Shown: piece after piece, positions 21,912 to 30,457 of the stretch
How positions within the stretch are numbered: the first letter of the stretch is position 1
How the letters are laid out: each line of letters begins with the position of its first letter
DNA from: Pantoea ananatis LMG 2665
GTDB lineage: Bacteria; Pseudomonadota; Gammaproteobacteria; Enterobacterales; Enterobacteriaceae
DNA: 64,000 bases
Direction: 5' to 3'
NCBI RefSeq assembly: GCF_000710035.2
Contig: NZ_JMJJ01000004.1
Span: 558,001-622,000, forward strand
Position numbers and translations under genes: made by a program
Notes under the pieces: generated by a model
The model's database searches: none
Told to the model about the DNA's origin: nothing
What the model saw: only the letters and a program-made list of their open reading frames with translations

Positions 21912-23541
21912 TCACGGCCATGCCAAAGTGGATCAGATTAAGCGCTGGTCACCGGTATGGATCGTCCCTATTGTCACGCTGTTAATTGGCGGCTGGATTC
22001 TGTTTTATCATTTTAGCCATCAGGGACCGGAAGTGACGCTGATCACCGAGAGCGCAGAGGGAATTGAAGCGGGTAAAACCACCATCAAAAGCCGCAGCGT
22101 CAATGTCGGTGTGGTCGAGAGTGCCGTCCTCACAGACGATCTCCATCACGTTGAGATTAAAGCCCGACTGAATTCAGGTATGGAAAAGCTGTTGCACAGC
22201 GACAGCGTATTTTGGGTCGTTAAGCCGCAGGTCGGTCGCGAAGGCATTACGGGCTTAGGAACGCTGCTGTCTGGTGCGTATATCGAGCTGCAGCCTGGTA
22301 CCAAAAAAGCTCCCCTGGATCAGTACACCTTGCTGGATGCGCCGCCGTTAGCGCCGCCTGATGCGAAGGGCATTCGTATTACACTCGACAGCAAAAAAGC
22401 GGGGCAGCTTAACGCTGGCGATCCGGTGCTGTTTCGCGGCTACCGTGTCGGCACCGTTGAAACCAGCAGCTTCGACACCGATAAGCGCATGATGACCTAT
22501 CAGCTGTTTGTCGCCGCCCCCTACGATCGTCTGGTGACGACGAATGTGCGTTTCTGGAAAGACAGCGGCATCGCGGTGGATATGTCGGCATCAGGCATGC
22601 GGGTTGAAATGGGGTCGCTCACCACGCTGTTTAGCGGCGGGGTCAGCTTTGACGTGCCTGACGGCTGGGATTTAGGTAAGGCGGCGCAGAATCAGGCTGA
22701 ATATCACCTGTTTGACGATCAGCGCAGTATTCAGGATTCACTGTATACCAATCATATCGACTATCTGATGTTCTTCTCTGATTCGATTCGTGGATTGCAG
22801 GTGGGCGCGCCGGTTGAATTTCGCGGCATTCGTCTGGGTACCGTTGCGGAGGTGCCGTTCATGAATGCGGGCACTGCGCAGGCGCTGAATAATGACTACC
22901 GCGTGCCGGTGTTGATTCGCATTGAACCCGATCGCTTTATTAGCCGTCTGGGTGAAAACTTCGATCTTGAGCAGCATCTGCAGGACGGTAAGAAACGTGG
23001 CCTGCGCGGAACGTTGAAAACCGGCAACCTGTTGTCTGGCGCGCTGTTTGTCGATATCGACTTCTATGACAATGCCCCTGCCTATAAAGGGCCAGATAAA
23101 GTCGCGGGTTATGAAGTGATCCCGACGGTGAGTGGTGGCCTGAGCCAGATTCAGCAGAAACTGATGGCTGCGCTGGATAAAATTAACGGTCTACCGCTCA
23201 ACAATATGGTGTCGGAAGCCACCGGAACGCTGAAGGAGAGCCAGAAAACCCTGCGCGATCTGCAACGTACCATCGACAACATTAACGTCGTAACCAGCAG
23301 TCCGGCGATGAAAACGCTGCCGGAAGAGACGCAGCAAACGCTACGTGAGCTCAACCGCAGTATGAAAGGCCTGCAGCCTGGCTCACCGGCCTACAGCAAG
23401 CTGGTGGGCGATATGCAACGGCTTGATCAGGTGCTGCGCGAACTGCAGCCAGTGCTGAAGACGCTAAATGCCAAAAGTAATGCGTTAGTGTTTGAAGCAA
23501 AACCGGGACAGGATCCCCAGCCGAAGAGGGCGAAACAATGA
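21898..23541 (+). CDS. pqiB: Intermembrane transport protein PqiB (MCE family)
   Basis: Periplasmic MCE-domain protein forming a needle-like tunnel between inner and outer membranes. It has 547 residues (E. coli 546). It starts at TTG, supported by AAGGAG eight bases upstream and by the aligned family start. One N-terminal transmembrane helix (WSPVWIVPIVTLLIGGWILF) is followed by three MCE repeats (starting near GPEVTLITESAEGIEAGKT, IRITLDSKKAGQLNAGDPVL and LQVGAPVEFRGIRLG) and a C-terminal helical coiled region. Overlaps pqiA and pqiC. Confidence 0.96.
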   Translation: MTENNHGHAKVDQIKRWSPVWIVPIVTLLIGGWILFYHFSHQGPEVTLITESAEGIEAGKTTIKSRSVNVGVVESAVLTDDLHHVEIKARLNSGMEKLLHSDSVFWVVKPQVGREGITGLGTLLSGAYIELQPGTKKAPLDQYTLLDAPPLAPPDAKGIRITLDSKKAGQLNAGDPVLFRGYRVGTVETSSFDTDKRMMTYQLFVAAPYDRLVTTNVRFWKDSGIAVDMSASGMRVEMGSLTTLFSGGVSFDVPDGWDLGKAAQNQAEYHLFDDQRSIQDSLYTNHIDYLMFFSDSIRGLQVGAPVEFRGIRLGTVAEVPFMNAGTAQALNNDYRVPVLIRIEPDRFISRLGENFDLEQHLQDGKKRGLRGTLKTGNLLSGALFVDIDFYDNAPAYKGPDKVAGYEVIPTVSGGLSQIQQKLMAALDKINGLPLNNMVSEATGTLKESQKTLRDLQRTIDNINVVTSSPAMKTLPEETQQTLRELNRSMKGLQPGSPAYSKLVGDMQRLDQVLRELQPVLKTLNAKSNALVFEAKPGQDPQPKRAKQ

Positions 23542-24122
23542 AAAAAGGACTCGTTTTTTTGGCCGCTCTCGCACTGAGTGCCTGTAGCAGCACGGTGAAT
23601 ACCACTTACTATCAGCTGCCCTCAGGGGCAGCCTCGATGCAGGTGATCGGCAGTGAGGCAAATGCACAGCCGACCTTATGGGTACAGCAGGTTGTGGTTC
23701 CGGACTATCTGGCGGGTAATGGGCTGGTATATCAAACCAGCGATGTTAAATACGTTATCGCCGCCAATAATTTGTGGGCCAGCCCGCTCGATCAGCAGCT
23801 ACAGCAAACGATGATAACCAATCTCACCAAAGCGTTACCGGGTCGGCTGGTGACTCAGACGTTAATGGGGCAGGAACATGACACCCTGAACATTACGGTC
23901 AACGATTTCCAGGGACGCTATGACGGCAAAGCGGTCATTAGCGGGCAGTGGACGCTGGAACATCAGGGACGCTTCACAAAGCAGGCTTTCAACCTGGTGT
24001 TGCCACAGCAGGAAGATGGCTATGATGCCCTTGTCAAAACCCTTGCTCAGGGCTGGCAGCAAATTGCGCAACAGATTGCCCGCAATGTGGCCTCTGAGAA
24101 TTCGACAGGAACGCGCTTGTAG
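23538..24122 (+). CDS. pqiC: Lipoprotein PqiC
   Basis: Outer-membrane lipoprotein that docks the PqiB tunnel. It has 194 residues (E. coli 187). Lipobox LSAC after a short signal (MKKGLVFLAALALSACSS), then an ABC_trans_aux-type domain with TTYYQLPSG and VVVPDYLAGNGLVYQTSD. The ATGA overlap with the pqiB stop (23538-23541) shows coupling. Last gene of the pqi operon. Confidence 0.95.
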   Translation: MKKGLVFLAALALSACSSTVNTTYYQLPSGAASMQVIGSEANAQPTLWVQQVVVPDYLAGNGLVYQTSDVKYVIAANNLWASPLDQQLQQTMITNLTKALPGRLVTQTLMGQEHDTLNITVNDFQGRYDGKAVISGQWTLEHQGRFTKQAFNLVLPQQEDGYDALVKTLAQGWQQIAQQIARNVASENSTGTRL

Positions 24123-24380
24123 TCAACCTGTTGTTTCGGTTAGAGCTTATTTTCTGACATAACATCGGGTTTCTATATAAATCATGTGGATAAAGCAATA
24201 GGCTTACATCACGAAACAGAAAATTCATGTCCACTTCAGGTCACATTTGTGACATTGGCGTGAATATTGCGCATTGATCTTTTCATACAGAGCGAGTAAA
24301 ACAAAAGGGTGGCTGAACATTTATTAGTCACCTTTTTCTTTCCACCAGATTCCACAGACCTTACATGAGGGACACGGAGT

Positions 24381-24548
24381 ATGAAGAGACAGAAACGAGA
24401 CCGCCTTGAGCGCGCCCATTCACGTGGTTATCAAGCAGGTATTACAGGACGCTCTAAAGAGATGTGTCCGTATCAAATGATAGATGCTAAGTCTCACTGG
24501 TTGGGAGGTTGGCGACAAGCCATGGAGGACAGGTCGGCTGCTGCTTAG
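24381..24548 (+). CDS. rmf: Ribosome modulation factor
   Basis: A 55-residue stationary-phase protein that dimerises 70S ribosomes to inactive 100S particles. It reads MKRQKRDRLERAHSRGYQAG, then a CPYQ motif and HWLGGWRQAMED; E. coli Rmf is also 55 residues. A CACGGAGT ribosome-binding site lies directly before ATG. It is short, basic and monocistronic, with its own terminator and facing fabA. In E. coli it is induced by ppGpp and slow growth; this control is inferred. Confidence 0.97.
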   Translation: MKRQKRDRLERAHSRGYQAGITGRSKEMCPYQMIDAKSHWLGGWRQAMEDRSAAA

Positions 24549-24572
24549 CCGGATGTCACTGAAAAGGGATAT

Positions 24573-24603
24573 AACCTCCGCACTAAGCGGAGGTTTTCGT
24601 TTC
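24573..24603 (+). terminator. Terminator between rmf and fabA
   Basis: Perfect 9-bp stem AACCTCCGC / GCGGAGGTT with ACTAA loop and a following TTTTCGTTT run. It lies 24 bases after rmf and 11 bases before the fabA stop, so it may serve both directions. Confidence 0.85.
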
Positions 24604-24613
24604 TGGGGAACGA

Positions 24614-25132
24614 TTAGAACGCTGCGGTATCTTTAAACAGACCGACTTTTAAATCGCTGGCGGTGTAAATCAGATTACCATCAACCAGCACTTCACCATC
24701 TGCAACGCCCATCACCAGTTTACGGTTGATCACACGCTTGAAGTGAATACGGTAGGTGACTTTTTTCGCCTCTGGCAGAACCTGGCCAGTGAATTTAACC
24801 TCGCCCACACCCAGCGCACGGCCTTTGCCTTCGCCGCCCAACCAGCCGAGATAGAAGCCAACCAACTGCCACATTGCATCAAGACCCAGGCAGCCGGGCA
24901 TCACCGGATCGCCAATAAAGTGGCAACCAAAGAACCACAGGTCCGGATTGATATCCAGTTCAGCTTCTACGAAGCCTTTATCGTATTTACCACCGTCTTC
25001 GGTCATTTTGACCACGCGGTCCATCATCAGCATATTGCCGGATGGAAGCGGTGGACCATTTTCGCCGAACAGTTCACCGCGACCGGACAGAATCAGGTCT
25101 TCTTTGGTATAGGATTCGCGTTTATCTACCAT
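24614..25132 (-). CDS. fabA: 3-hydroxydecanoyl-ACP dehydratase/isomerase
   Basis: Introduces the cis double bond in unsaturated fatty-acid synthesis (dehydration and isomerisation of C10 acyl-ACP). It has 172 residues, equal to E. coli. The hot-dog fold with catalytic His in [15 protein letters not shown] and Asp in LGLDAMWQ is clear. Start [14 protein letters not shown] is the family start. Upstream lies a palindrome fitting FabR, consistent with control of membrane unsaturation. Confidence 0.98.
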   Translation of the reverse strand: MVDKRESYTKEDLILSGRGELFGENGPPLPSGNMLMMDRVVKMTEDGGKYDKGFVEAELDINPDLWFFGCHFIGDPVMPGCLGLDAMWQLVGFYLGWLGGEGKGRALGVGEVKFTGQVLPEAKKVTYRIHFKRVINRKLVMGVADGEVLVDGNLIYTASDLKVGLFKDTAAF

Positions 25133-25170
25133 GTTCTTAATATGCCTTCTTTTAGTGAATCACGAATATT

Positions 25171-25188
25171 AGCGAACAGTTGTACGCT
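25171..25188. promoter_or_regulatory. FabR-type operator upstream of fabA
   Basis: AGCGAACAGTTGTACGCT is an 18-bp near-perfect palindrome of the form AGCGNACA-NN-TGTNCGCT. That is the FabR operator pattern I recall from fabA and fabB of E. coli. It is 39-56 bases upstream of the fabA start, in the promoter zone. FadR activation could not be assessed. Confidence 0.75.
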
Positions 25189-25200
25189 GAGCAAACAGGA

Positions 25201-26952
25201 TTAGCGGTGGTTAAACCAGTTAAGCCAGCGCAGCGGCCAGGATCGCGGTGAGGGCTCAGGCTGATTCATCTGACTGATGCGCTCCTGAATGGTGCGCAGC
25301 AGGCATTCGCCTTCGCCGTCTTCCGTATTCCATATTTTCCCCGTAAGCAGCGGCAGCGCTTCATCCGCACTGTCGATCGCCCAGATATGGAAGCGTCCTT
25401 CTTCCACCGCGCTCACCACCTGTTGGTTCAGGCTAAGGTGACGAACGTTACAGGCGGGAATAATGACTCCCTGCTGACCGGTTAACTCGCGCTGATGGCA
25501 GATATCAAAGAATCCTTCAATCTTCTCATTCAGCCCACCAACCGGTTGCACATTACCAAACTGATCCACCGAGCCCGTAACCGCAATCTGCTGATTCAGT
25601 GGCGCACCGGCAAGGGCGCTGATTAATGCGCACAGTTCTGCCAGCGATGCACTGTCGCCGTCAACTTCGGAATAGGATTGTTCAAATACCAGCGAAGCGG
25701 AAAAGGGCAGTTGCTGATCCAGCTCCAGTTCAGCAATTAAATAGGCCTGCATAATCATCATGCCTTTCGCATGAATATTGCCGCCTAACTCCGCTTTGCG
25801 TTCGACGTCGGTGAATTCACCGTCGCCAGGATGCACCACACAGGTAATACGGCAGGGATCGCCCCAGGCGCGCGGATGACCGGGATATTCCACAACCGAC
25901 AGGCCGTTTATCTGGCCGACGACCTCACCTTCCGTTTCAACCAAAATCTGTCGTAGCAGGATTTCATCACGCATACGTTCATTAAGGTAGTTTTCACGCC
26001 ACAGGCGCGCTTCCAGGGCGTCACGCAGCGCTTCAGCACTGAGCGTCTCTCCCATCAACGCGGTCTCGCGCAGTTGGCGCAGCAGCCAGCGAGGGCAGAG
26101 CGGAAGCGTATCCTGATCGCCGCTGTAACGTACACCTTCTTTGATGAGTTCGGGCCAGAAGTCTTCGTCGGGTGCAGCAATATCAGCCTGCCCGGCCAGA
26201 TCGACCGTCCAGCGACACCATGCGAGCATGTCGTCTTCATCCACAATCTGAATATTTTCTTCAAATTCGGTGTAGATCGCCATTTCATGCGCTTCAGCAT
26301 CCAGCTCCTGAAAATCGGCCAGCGTATCGCGCTCGCCACAGAGCACCAGATTAAGCTTGAGCGGGAGCGGAGGCACGGAAACCGGCAGGGGACGACGTTC
26401 GTCCTGGGATTGCCACTCGATGTAGCCTTGCTCAATGCTCTTTTTCAGACGCAGCCACAGCAGCGGCTGAGTGAGTAAAGCACGAAGTGAAAGGACTAAC
26501 GTTCCGCCATTGGCGCGATGGATCAGCCCTGGCTCAAGTTGGATCCGATCTTTGTGCATCCGCACGCAGCCAAACAGCTGCTCCTGCTCGATCCAGTCAG
26601 CATAGTGAATCCCGCCCTGGCTGGTAAAAGGGCGCTGGCTGTCGGTAGGCGGTTGCAACGTGACGTTGTCGGCCAGAATATGGTAGTCACCGCCTGACAG
26701 GATTGATGACTCACCCATAACGCGTTGAGCCGCCTCTGCTATCAGCGCAAGGTATTCACGGTTTTCCTGGCTGCGAACCAGCAGCAGGGGAAGACCCTGA
26801 CTTTGATGATGTAAGTGGGCCAGCGCGTTCAGCAGTCGGGGCTGTACCGTTGCCAGGGCATCGGTCTCTTCATCAGCGATTCGGGAGAAAACGGATTGAT
26901 ATTGCGTGCTATCCGGCTGTAAGGTTTGCCACGTAAGTTGAGTGCTGGTCAA
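25201..26952 (-). CDS. ycbZ: Lon-like protease without canonical ATPase (YcbZ/LonH)
   Basis: Putative ATP-independent or degenerate Lon-family protease; 583 residues from a TTG start (MTSTQLTWQTLQPD), E. coli 586. The C-terminal Lon proteolytic domain has the catalytic Ser in EVDGDSASLAELCALIS and the Lys in GGLNEKIEGFF. The N-terminal half lacks an evident intact Walker A. The frame is open 25 codons further upstream to an ATG at 27027, but that extension contains a TATAAT promoter-like sequence and does not match relatives. Start choice is moderately certain. Divergent from matP. Confidence 0.88.
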   Translation of the reverse strand: MTSTQLTWQTLQPDSTQYQSVFSRIADEETDALATVQPRLLNALAHLHHQSQGLPLLLVRSQENREYLALIAEAAQRVMGESSILSGGDYHILADNVTLQPPTDSQRPFTSQGGIHYADWIEQEQLFGCVRMHKDRIQLEPGLIHRANGGTLVLSLRALLTQPLLWLRLKKSIEQGYIEWQSQDERRPLPVSVPPLPLKLNLVLCGERDTLADFQELDAEAHEMAIYTEFEENIQIVDEDDMLAWCRWTVDLAGQADIAAPDEDFWPELIKEGVRYSGDQDTLPLCPRWLLRQLRETALMGETLSAEALRDALEARLWRENYLNERMRDEILLRQILVETEGEVVGQINGLSVVEYPGHPRAWGDPCRITCVVHPGDGEFTDVERKAELGGNIHAKGMMIMQAYLIAELELDQQLPFSASLVFEQSYSEVDGDSASLAELCALISALAGAPLNQQIAVTGSVDQFGNVQPVGGLNEKIEGFFDICHQRELTGQQGVIIPACNVRHLSLNQQVVSAVEEGRFHIWAIDSADEALPLLTGKIWNTEDGEGECLLRTIQERISQMNQPEPSPRSWPLRWLNWFNHR

Positions 26953-27122
26953 AATAATCGCATTTGTCTGTTTTGAGAAAAGCGAGATTATACAGGATTC
27001 ACCCTGCTTAAGCACTGCAGAGTTCATTCAGATGTTGTGACGCTGGCAGCATGTTTTTCGTTGCTGCATCCGGTAAAAAAGCTGTTATTCTTAGTTTGTT
27101 ACGCGATCACGATGAGATTCCG

Positions 27123-27593
27123 ATGAAATACCAGCAGCTCGAAAATCTTGAAAGTGGATGGAAGTGGAAATACCTGGTGAAAAAACATCGGGAGGGTGAA
27201 CTGATCACGCGTCACCTTGAACTTAGCGCTGCGCAGGCCGCGGTGGATAAATTACTGGTGATGGAAAATAATCCGGTAGAGATAAACAACTGGATCAGCC
27301 AGCATATTCACCCCGACCTCGATAACCGGCTTAAGCAAACTATCCGCGCCCGGCGTAAACGTCACTTCAATGCTGAGCACCAGCACACCCGAAAAAAATC
27401 AATCGATCTGGAATATCTGGTCTGGCAGCGACTGGCAGGGCTGGCGCAACGTCGTAACAATACGCTGTCTGAAACCATCGTACAGCTTATTGAAGATGCC
27501 GAACGTAAAGAGAAGTATGCCAGTCAGATGTCAACGTTAAAGCAGGATCTGCAGGCAATATTAGGTCATCCAGGGTCTGAAAAAGAGTCCTGA
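27123..27593 (+). CDS. matP: Ter macrodomain organiser MatP
   Basis: DNA-binding protein that organises the replication-terminus macrodomain by binding matS sites and bridging DNA. The start [20 protein letters not shown] gives 156 residues (E. coli 150). The central segment [20 protein letters not shown] is the conserved DNA-contact region, followed by a ribbon-helix-helix and C-terminal coiled coil. An open extension of 24 codons upstream is not conserved. Its location suggests the region lies toward the terminus, although no exact matS site was found here. Confidence 0.96.
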   Translation: MKYQQLENLESGWKWKYLVKKHREGELITRHLELSAAQAAVDKLLVMENNPVEINNWISQHIHPDLDNRLKQTIRARRKRHFNAEHQHTRKKSIDLEYLVWQRLAGLAQRRNNTLSETIVQLIEDAERKEKYASQMSTLKQDLQAILGHPGSEKES

Positions 27594-27660
27594 GTTCACG
27601 CGAGAGATTACGGATTCAGACTCCGCGATACGGGATGAGCAGCATTGATAAATTCAGGCC

Positions 27661-27690
27661 AAAAAAAACCCCGCATAAGCGGGGTTTTTT
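27661..27690. terminator. Bidirectional terminator between matP and ompA
   Basis: A-run, stem CCCCGC / GCGGGG with ATAA loop, T-run. It is symmetrical, so it works for matP on the plus strand and ompA on the minus strand. Confidence 0.92.
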
Positions 27691-27703
27691 CATAACGGAT
27701 AAC

Positions 27704-28777
27704 TTAAGCCTGTGGCTGAGTTACCACGTCTTTGATGCCTTTAACGTCGATTTCTACACGACGGTCTGGCGCCAGGCAGTCGATCAGGGCCTTACGACCT
27801 TTCACGCTGTCACAGGTGTTGCCAGTTACTGGGTTAGATTCACCCATGCCGCGAGCAGAGATCTTGTTAGCAGGGATACCTTTAGATACCAGGTAATCCA
27901 CTACTGACTGAGCACGTTTCTCAGACAGTTTCTGGTTGTACTGCTCTGAACCGATGCGATCGGTGAAGCCCAGAACAACAACTGAACCGTCTTTAGGATC
28001 CATGGAGCTCAGCTGGCTATACAGCTGATCCAGAGCCTGCTGACCTTCTGGCTTCAGGGTTGACTTGTTGAAGGTGAACAGAACGTCTGATTTCAGAGTG
28101 AAACGCTTGGTCTGTACCACTGGTGCTGGAGCTGGTGCTGGAGCCGGAGCTGGCGCAGCAACATCATCCTGACCGAAGCGGTAAGAAACACCCAGGCTCA
28201 GCATGCCGTTGTCTGGACGAGCACCAACGGTCTGTGCATCACCGATGTTGTTAACCCACTGGTAATCCAGACGGGTTGCCCAGTTTTTGGTCAGAGCATA
28301 TTCAACACCAACGGCTGCCAGTGGAGAAACACCGGTGTCGTGGTCGCTGATGCGAGTGCCAGTAGCCAGGTTCTGCTGAGTAGAGTCTGCACGCCATACC
28401 ATGCCACCCAGGCGGGTATAGATGTCCAGATCGTCTGCGATTGGGTAGCTCAGTTTAGCAGCCAGCTGGATGCCCTGTGCTTTGAATGCGCCGTTAATCT
28501 GGTTGCCTTTATTAGGCATGCGGCCTAACCAGTCATAGCCCAGTTCGAAACCCAGGTATGGGTTAGCCTGGTAACCAGCGAACGCGCCTGCGCCCAGTTG
28601 GCTTTCATGAGTTGGACCGTCGTTGTTTTGGTAATTGTGACCGTAGTAGCCAGTGTCGTGATACTGAGACCAGCCCAGTTTAGCACCGGTGTACCAGGTG
28701 TTATCTTTTGGGGCGGCCTGCGCTACGGTAGCGAAGCCAGCCAGTGCCACTGCAATTGCGATAGCTGTCTTTTTCAT
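27704..28777 (-). CDS. ompA: Outer membrane protein A
   Basis: Abundant 8-stranded beta-barrel that anchors the outer membrane to peptidoglycan. It has 357 residues with a Sec signal peptide ([21 protein letters not shown] / APKDNTW). The N-terminal barrel has four surface loops. An Ala-Pro hinge ([12 protein letters not shown]) follows near residue 209, then a C-terminal OmpA_C domain with [18 protein letters not shown] and NxxLSxxRAxxV-type motif [12 protein letters not shown]. The start is set by the signal peptide and a GAGGCGCAAA leader identical in style to E. coli. Possible phage and MicA small-RNA target. Confidence 0.98.
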   Translation of the reverse strand: MKKTAIAIAVALAGFATVAQAAPKDNTWYTGAKLGWSQYHDTGYYGHNYQNNDGPTHESQLGAGAFAGYQANPYLGFELGYDWLGRMPNKGNQINGAFKAQGIQLAAKLSYPIADDLDIYTRLGGMVWRADSTQQNLATGTRISDHDTGVSPLAAVGVEYALTKNWATRLDYQWVNNIGDAQTVGARPDNGMLSLGVSYRFGQDDVAAPAPAPAPAPAPVVQTKRFTLKSDVLFTFNKSTLKPEGQQALDQLYSQLSSMDPKDGSVVVLGFTDRIGSEQYNQKLSEKRAQSVVDYLVSKGIPANKISARGMGESNPVTGNTCDSVKGRKALIDCLAPDRRVEIDVKGIKDVVTQPQA

Positions 28778-29128
28778 TTTGCGCCTCGTTATCATCCAAA
28801 TAGGCAATGAGCATAAAGGTTGCTCTTGGTTTAATCCTTCGCCGGGTCAAAACGCTCGCTTATGACTCTACCGCAAAAAACGGAGGTTATTGAGCACCCT
28901 GGCGAGATAAAGTCTACAACGAGATTGGAAACTTACAAGTGTGATGTGAGGCACTTATGTAAAAAAACAGTGTTTTATACATAAATTCTAACAATTTACC
29001 CTGAACTTCTGTGAGGTGCTTACCCCACAAAATGGGGGCTAAGCCGTTGTCATTGCTGGGGGGAGCAGAATCAGTGCCTTAGCCTTAAGCGAGATAAAAA
29101 ACTGCTTGAGATAAATCTCATTTTTTAC
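28778..29128 (-). promoter_or_regulatory. ompA promoter and long 5' leader
   Basis: The minus strand carries GATGATAACGAGGCGCAAA next to the ATG and TTGTAGACTTTATC near 28906-28919, both close to E. coli ompA. The leader in between (over 100 bases) includes hairpin-capable segments, as in the stability-determining leader of E. coli ompA. The remainder, up to sulA, shows no gene. Confidence 0.6.
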
Positions 29129-29620
29129 TTAATGAAACAAATCAGACTGAATTTTTAGCGAGTTTTCTGGTCTTACTGCCGTTTTGAGGGTTTCACCCGA
29201 GCGTAAAATCAGCCCCAACGCCTTTCCTTCCGCTGCTGCACGTTCAAGTTCACGACGTTCGTCCACGTCTAATTCATAAGGAATCCAGGCCAAAACCACG
29301 CTGTAATTTCCTGTGCGCAGCGCTTTGATCATCGCTTCAACGGCATTGTAACGTTCAGCATCGGCGATATGCATACTTTTCTCAAGTGGCAAACCGGCTT
29401 CCTGCATCCAGACCCGGCTCAACTTGTGCGCGGGGGTTAACCACAGCTGCCAGCGAGACTGCTGGCTTAATTGCTGAAGCAGTGGTAACAGCAGCATCTG
29501 CATCATTCCGGGTTGTTCGCTATAGCGTAATTCAGTAATCCAGCCTTTATGAGTAGCCGGAACAGAGGACGAAGCGTAACGGTGAGCAGAGCATACATTA
29601 CTGGTATGTTGGGTGCGCAT
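29129..29620 (-). CDS. sulA: SOS cell-division inhibitor SulA
   Basis: Blocks FtsZ polymerisation during the SOS response. It has 163 residues (E. coli 169). The conserved core MMQMLLLPLLQQLSQQSRWQ and ALRTGNYSVVLAW is present; the N-terminus is divergent, as usual. The C-terminus IQSDLFH corresponds to the Lon recognition end. A perfect LexA box sits 21-40 bases upstream of the start. It lies between ompA and sxy as in E. coli. Confidence 0.95.
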   Translation of the reverse strand: MRTQHTSNVCSAHRYASSSVPATHKGWITELRYSEQPGMMQMLLLPLLQQLSQQSRWQLWLTPAHKLSRVWMQEAGLPLEKSMHIADAERYNAVEAMIKALRTGNYSVVLAWIPYELDVDERRELERAAAEGKALGLILRSGETLKTAVRPENSLKIQSDLFH

Positions 29621-29640
29621 AAATTAATCACTCAGCAGTT

Positions 29641-29660
29641 GACTGTATGGATGTACAGTA
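29641..29660. promoter_or_regulatory. LexA box of sulA
   Basis: gaCTGTatggatgtACAGta is a full CTGT-N8-ACAG SOS box placed directly upstream of sulA. It implies LexA repression and DNA-damage induction. Confidence 0.92.
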
Positions 29661-29830
29661 ATGGCATCCTGGATAAAGATCAACCTGAATTTCTGAAAAC
29701 GCCTCGCAAAATTTGCATCAGCTTGTCTTTTAACGGATTTATTCATTGAACCTCTAACTGAATTTAATTATCTTCTAACTTCCTGAATAGTAAGATTTTT
29801 AGCAGGCTTTTGTTACAAGGAGGTGATGAA

Positions 29831-30457
29831 ATGAAGAAACAGAAGCGGATAATTTTACGCTCAATACAGCAGTTGGCACCGCTGGGCAAAATTGAATCCC
29901 GTACCCAGTTCGGTGGCTACGCACTGGCTGTTGAGCGCGTGGTTTTTGCGCTGGTAAAAGAAGACGAACTCTACTTACGTGCCAGTGAAGCATTACGGGA
30001 ATATGGGGCAAAGCAGCCGCTGGAACCCTTGACATTCCATAAGCGGGGTATTGCGGTAAGCCTCAACTATTTTAAGGTAGACGATCGCCTGTGGGCGCAT
30101 CCGGAGCATCTGGTTCGCCTTTCTGCTGCGTCTCTGCAGACCGCCCAACGTGAGCACAATGAGCGGCTGGGTAAGGTGCGGTTAAAAGACTTACCAAACG
30201 TCAGCCTGCGACTGGAAATGATGCTGCATGAGATAGGTATTTGTACCGTCAAACATCTGCGTGAAACGGGGGCCAGGCAGTGCTGGTTAAGGCTGCGGCG
30301 CAATAATCAACACCTCGGCCTTAAAACCTTATTAGCGCTTGAAGGGGCGATTTCCGGCCATCATCATGCGGCGCTGCCACAAACCATTAAAACCGAGTTA
30401 GGCGAATGGTATCAGGCCGCACTCAGTACGCCGGAATGTAAAGAAAAAGGCCGTTAG
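29831..30457 (+). CDS. sxy: Competence regulator Sxy/TfoX
   Basis: Co-activator working with CRP at CRP-S promoters of DNA-uptake genes. The start MKKQKRIILRSIQQLAPLG gives 208 residues (E. coli 209). TfoX N-terminal domain with RTQFGGYALAVERVVFALV and ELYLRAS, then a C-terminal domain with RLKDLPNVSLRLEMML and ETGARQCWLRLR. The ATG is preceded by AAGGAGGTGAT, an almost full-length Shine-Dalgarno sequence, which decides the start over an in-frame ATG seven codons upstream. Its stop overlaps the convergent yccS stop. Confidence 0.93.
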   Translation: MKKQKRIILRSIQQLAPLGKIESRTQFGGYALAVERVVFALVKEDELYLRASEALREYGAKQPLEPLTFHKRGIAVSLNYFKVDDRLWAHPEHLVRLSAASLQTAQREHNERLGKVRLKDLPNVSLRLEMMLHEIGICTVKHLRETGARQCWLRLRRNNQHLGLKTLLALEGAISGHHHAALPQTIKTELGEWYQAALSTPECKEKGR

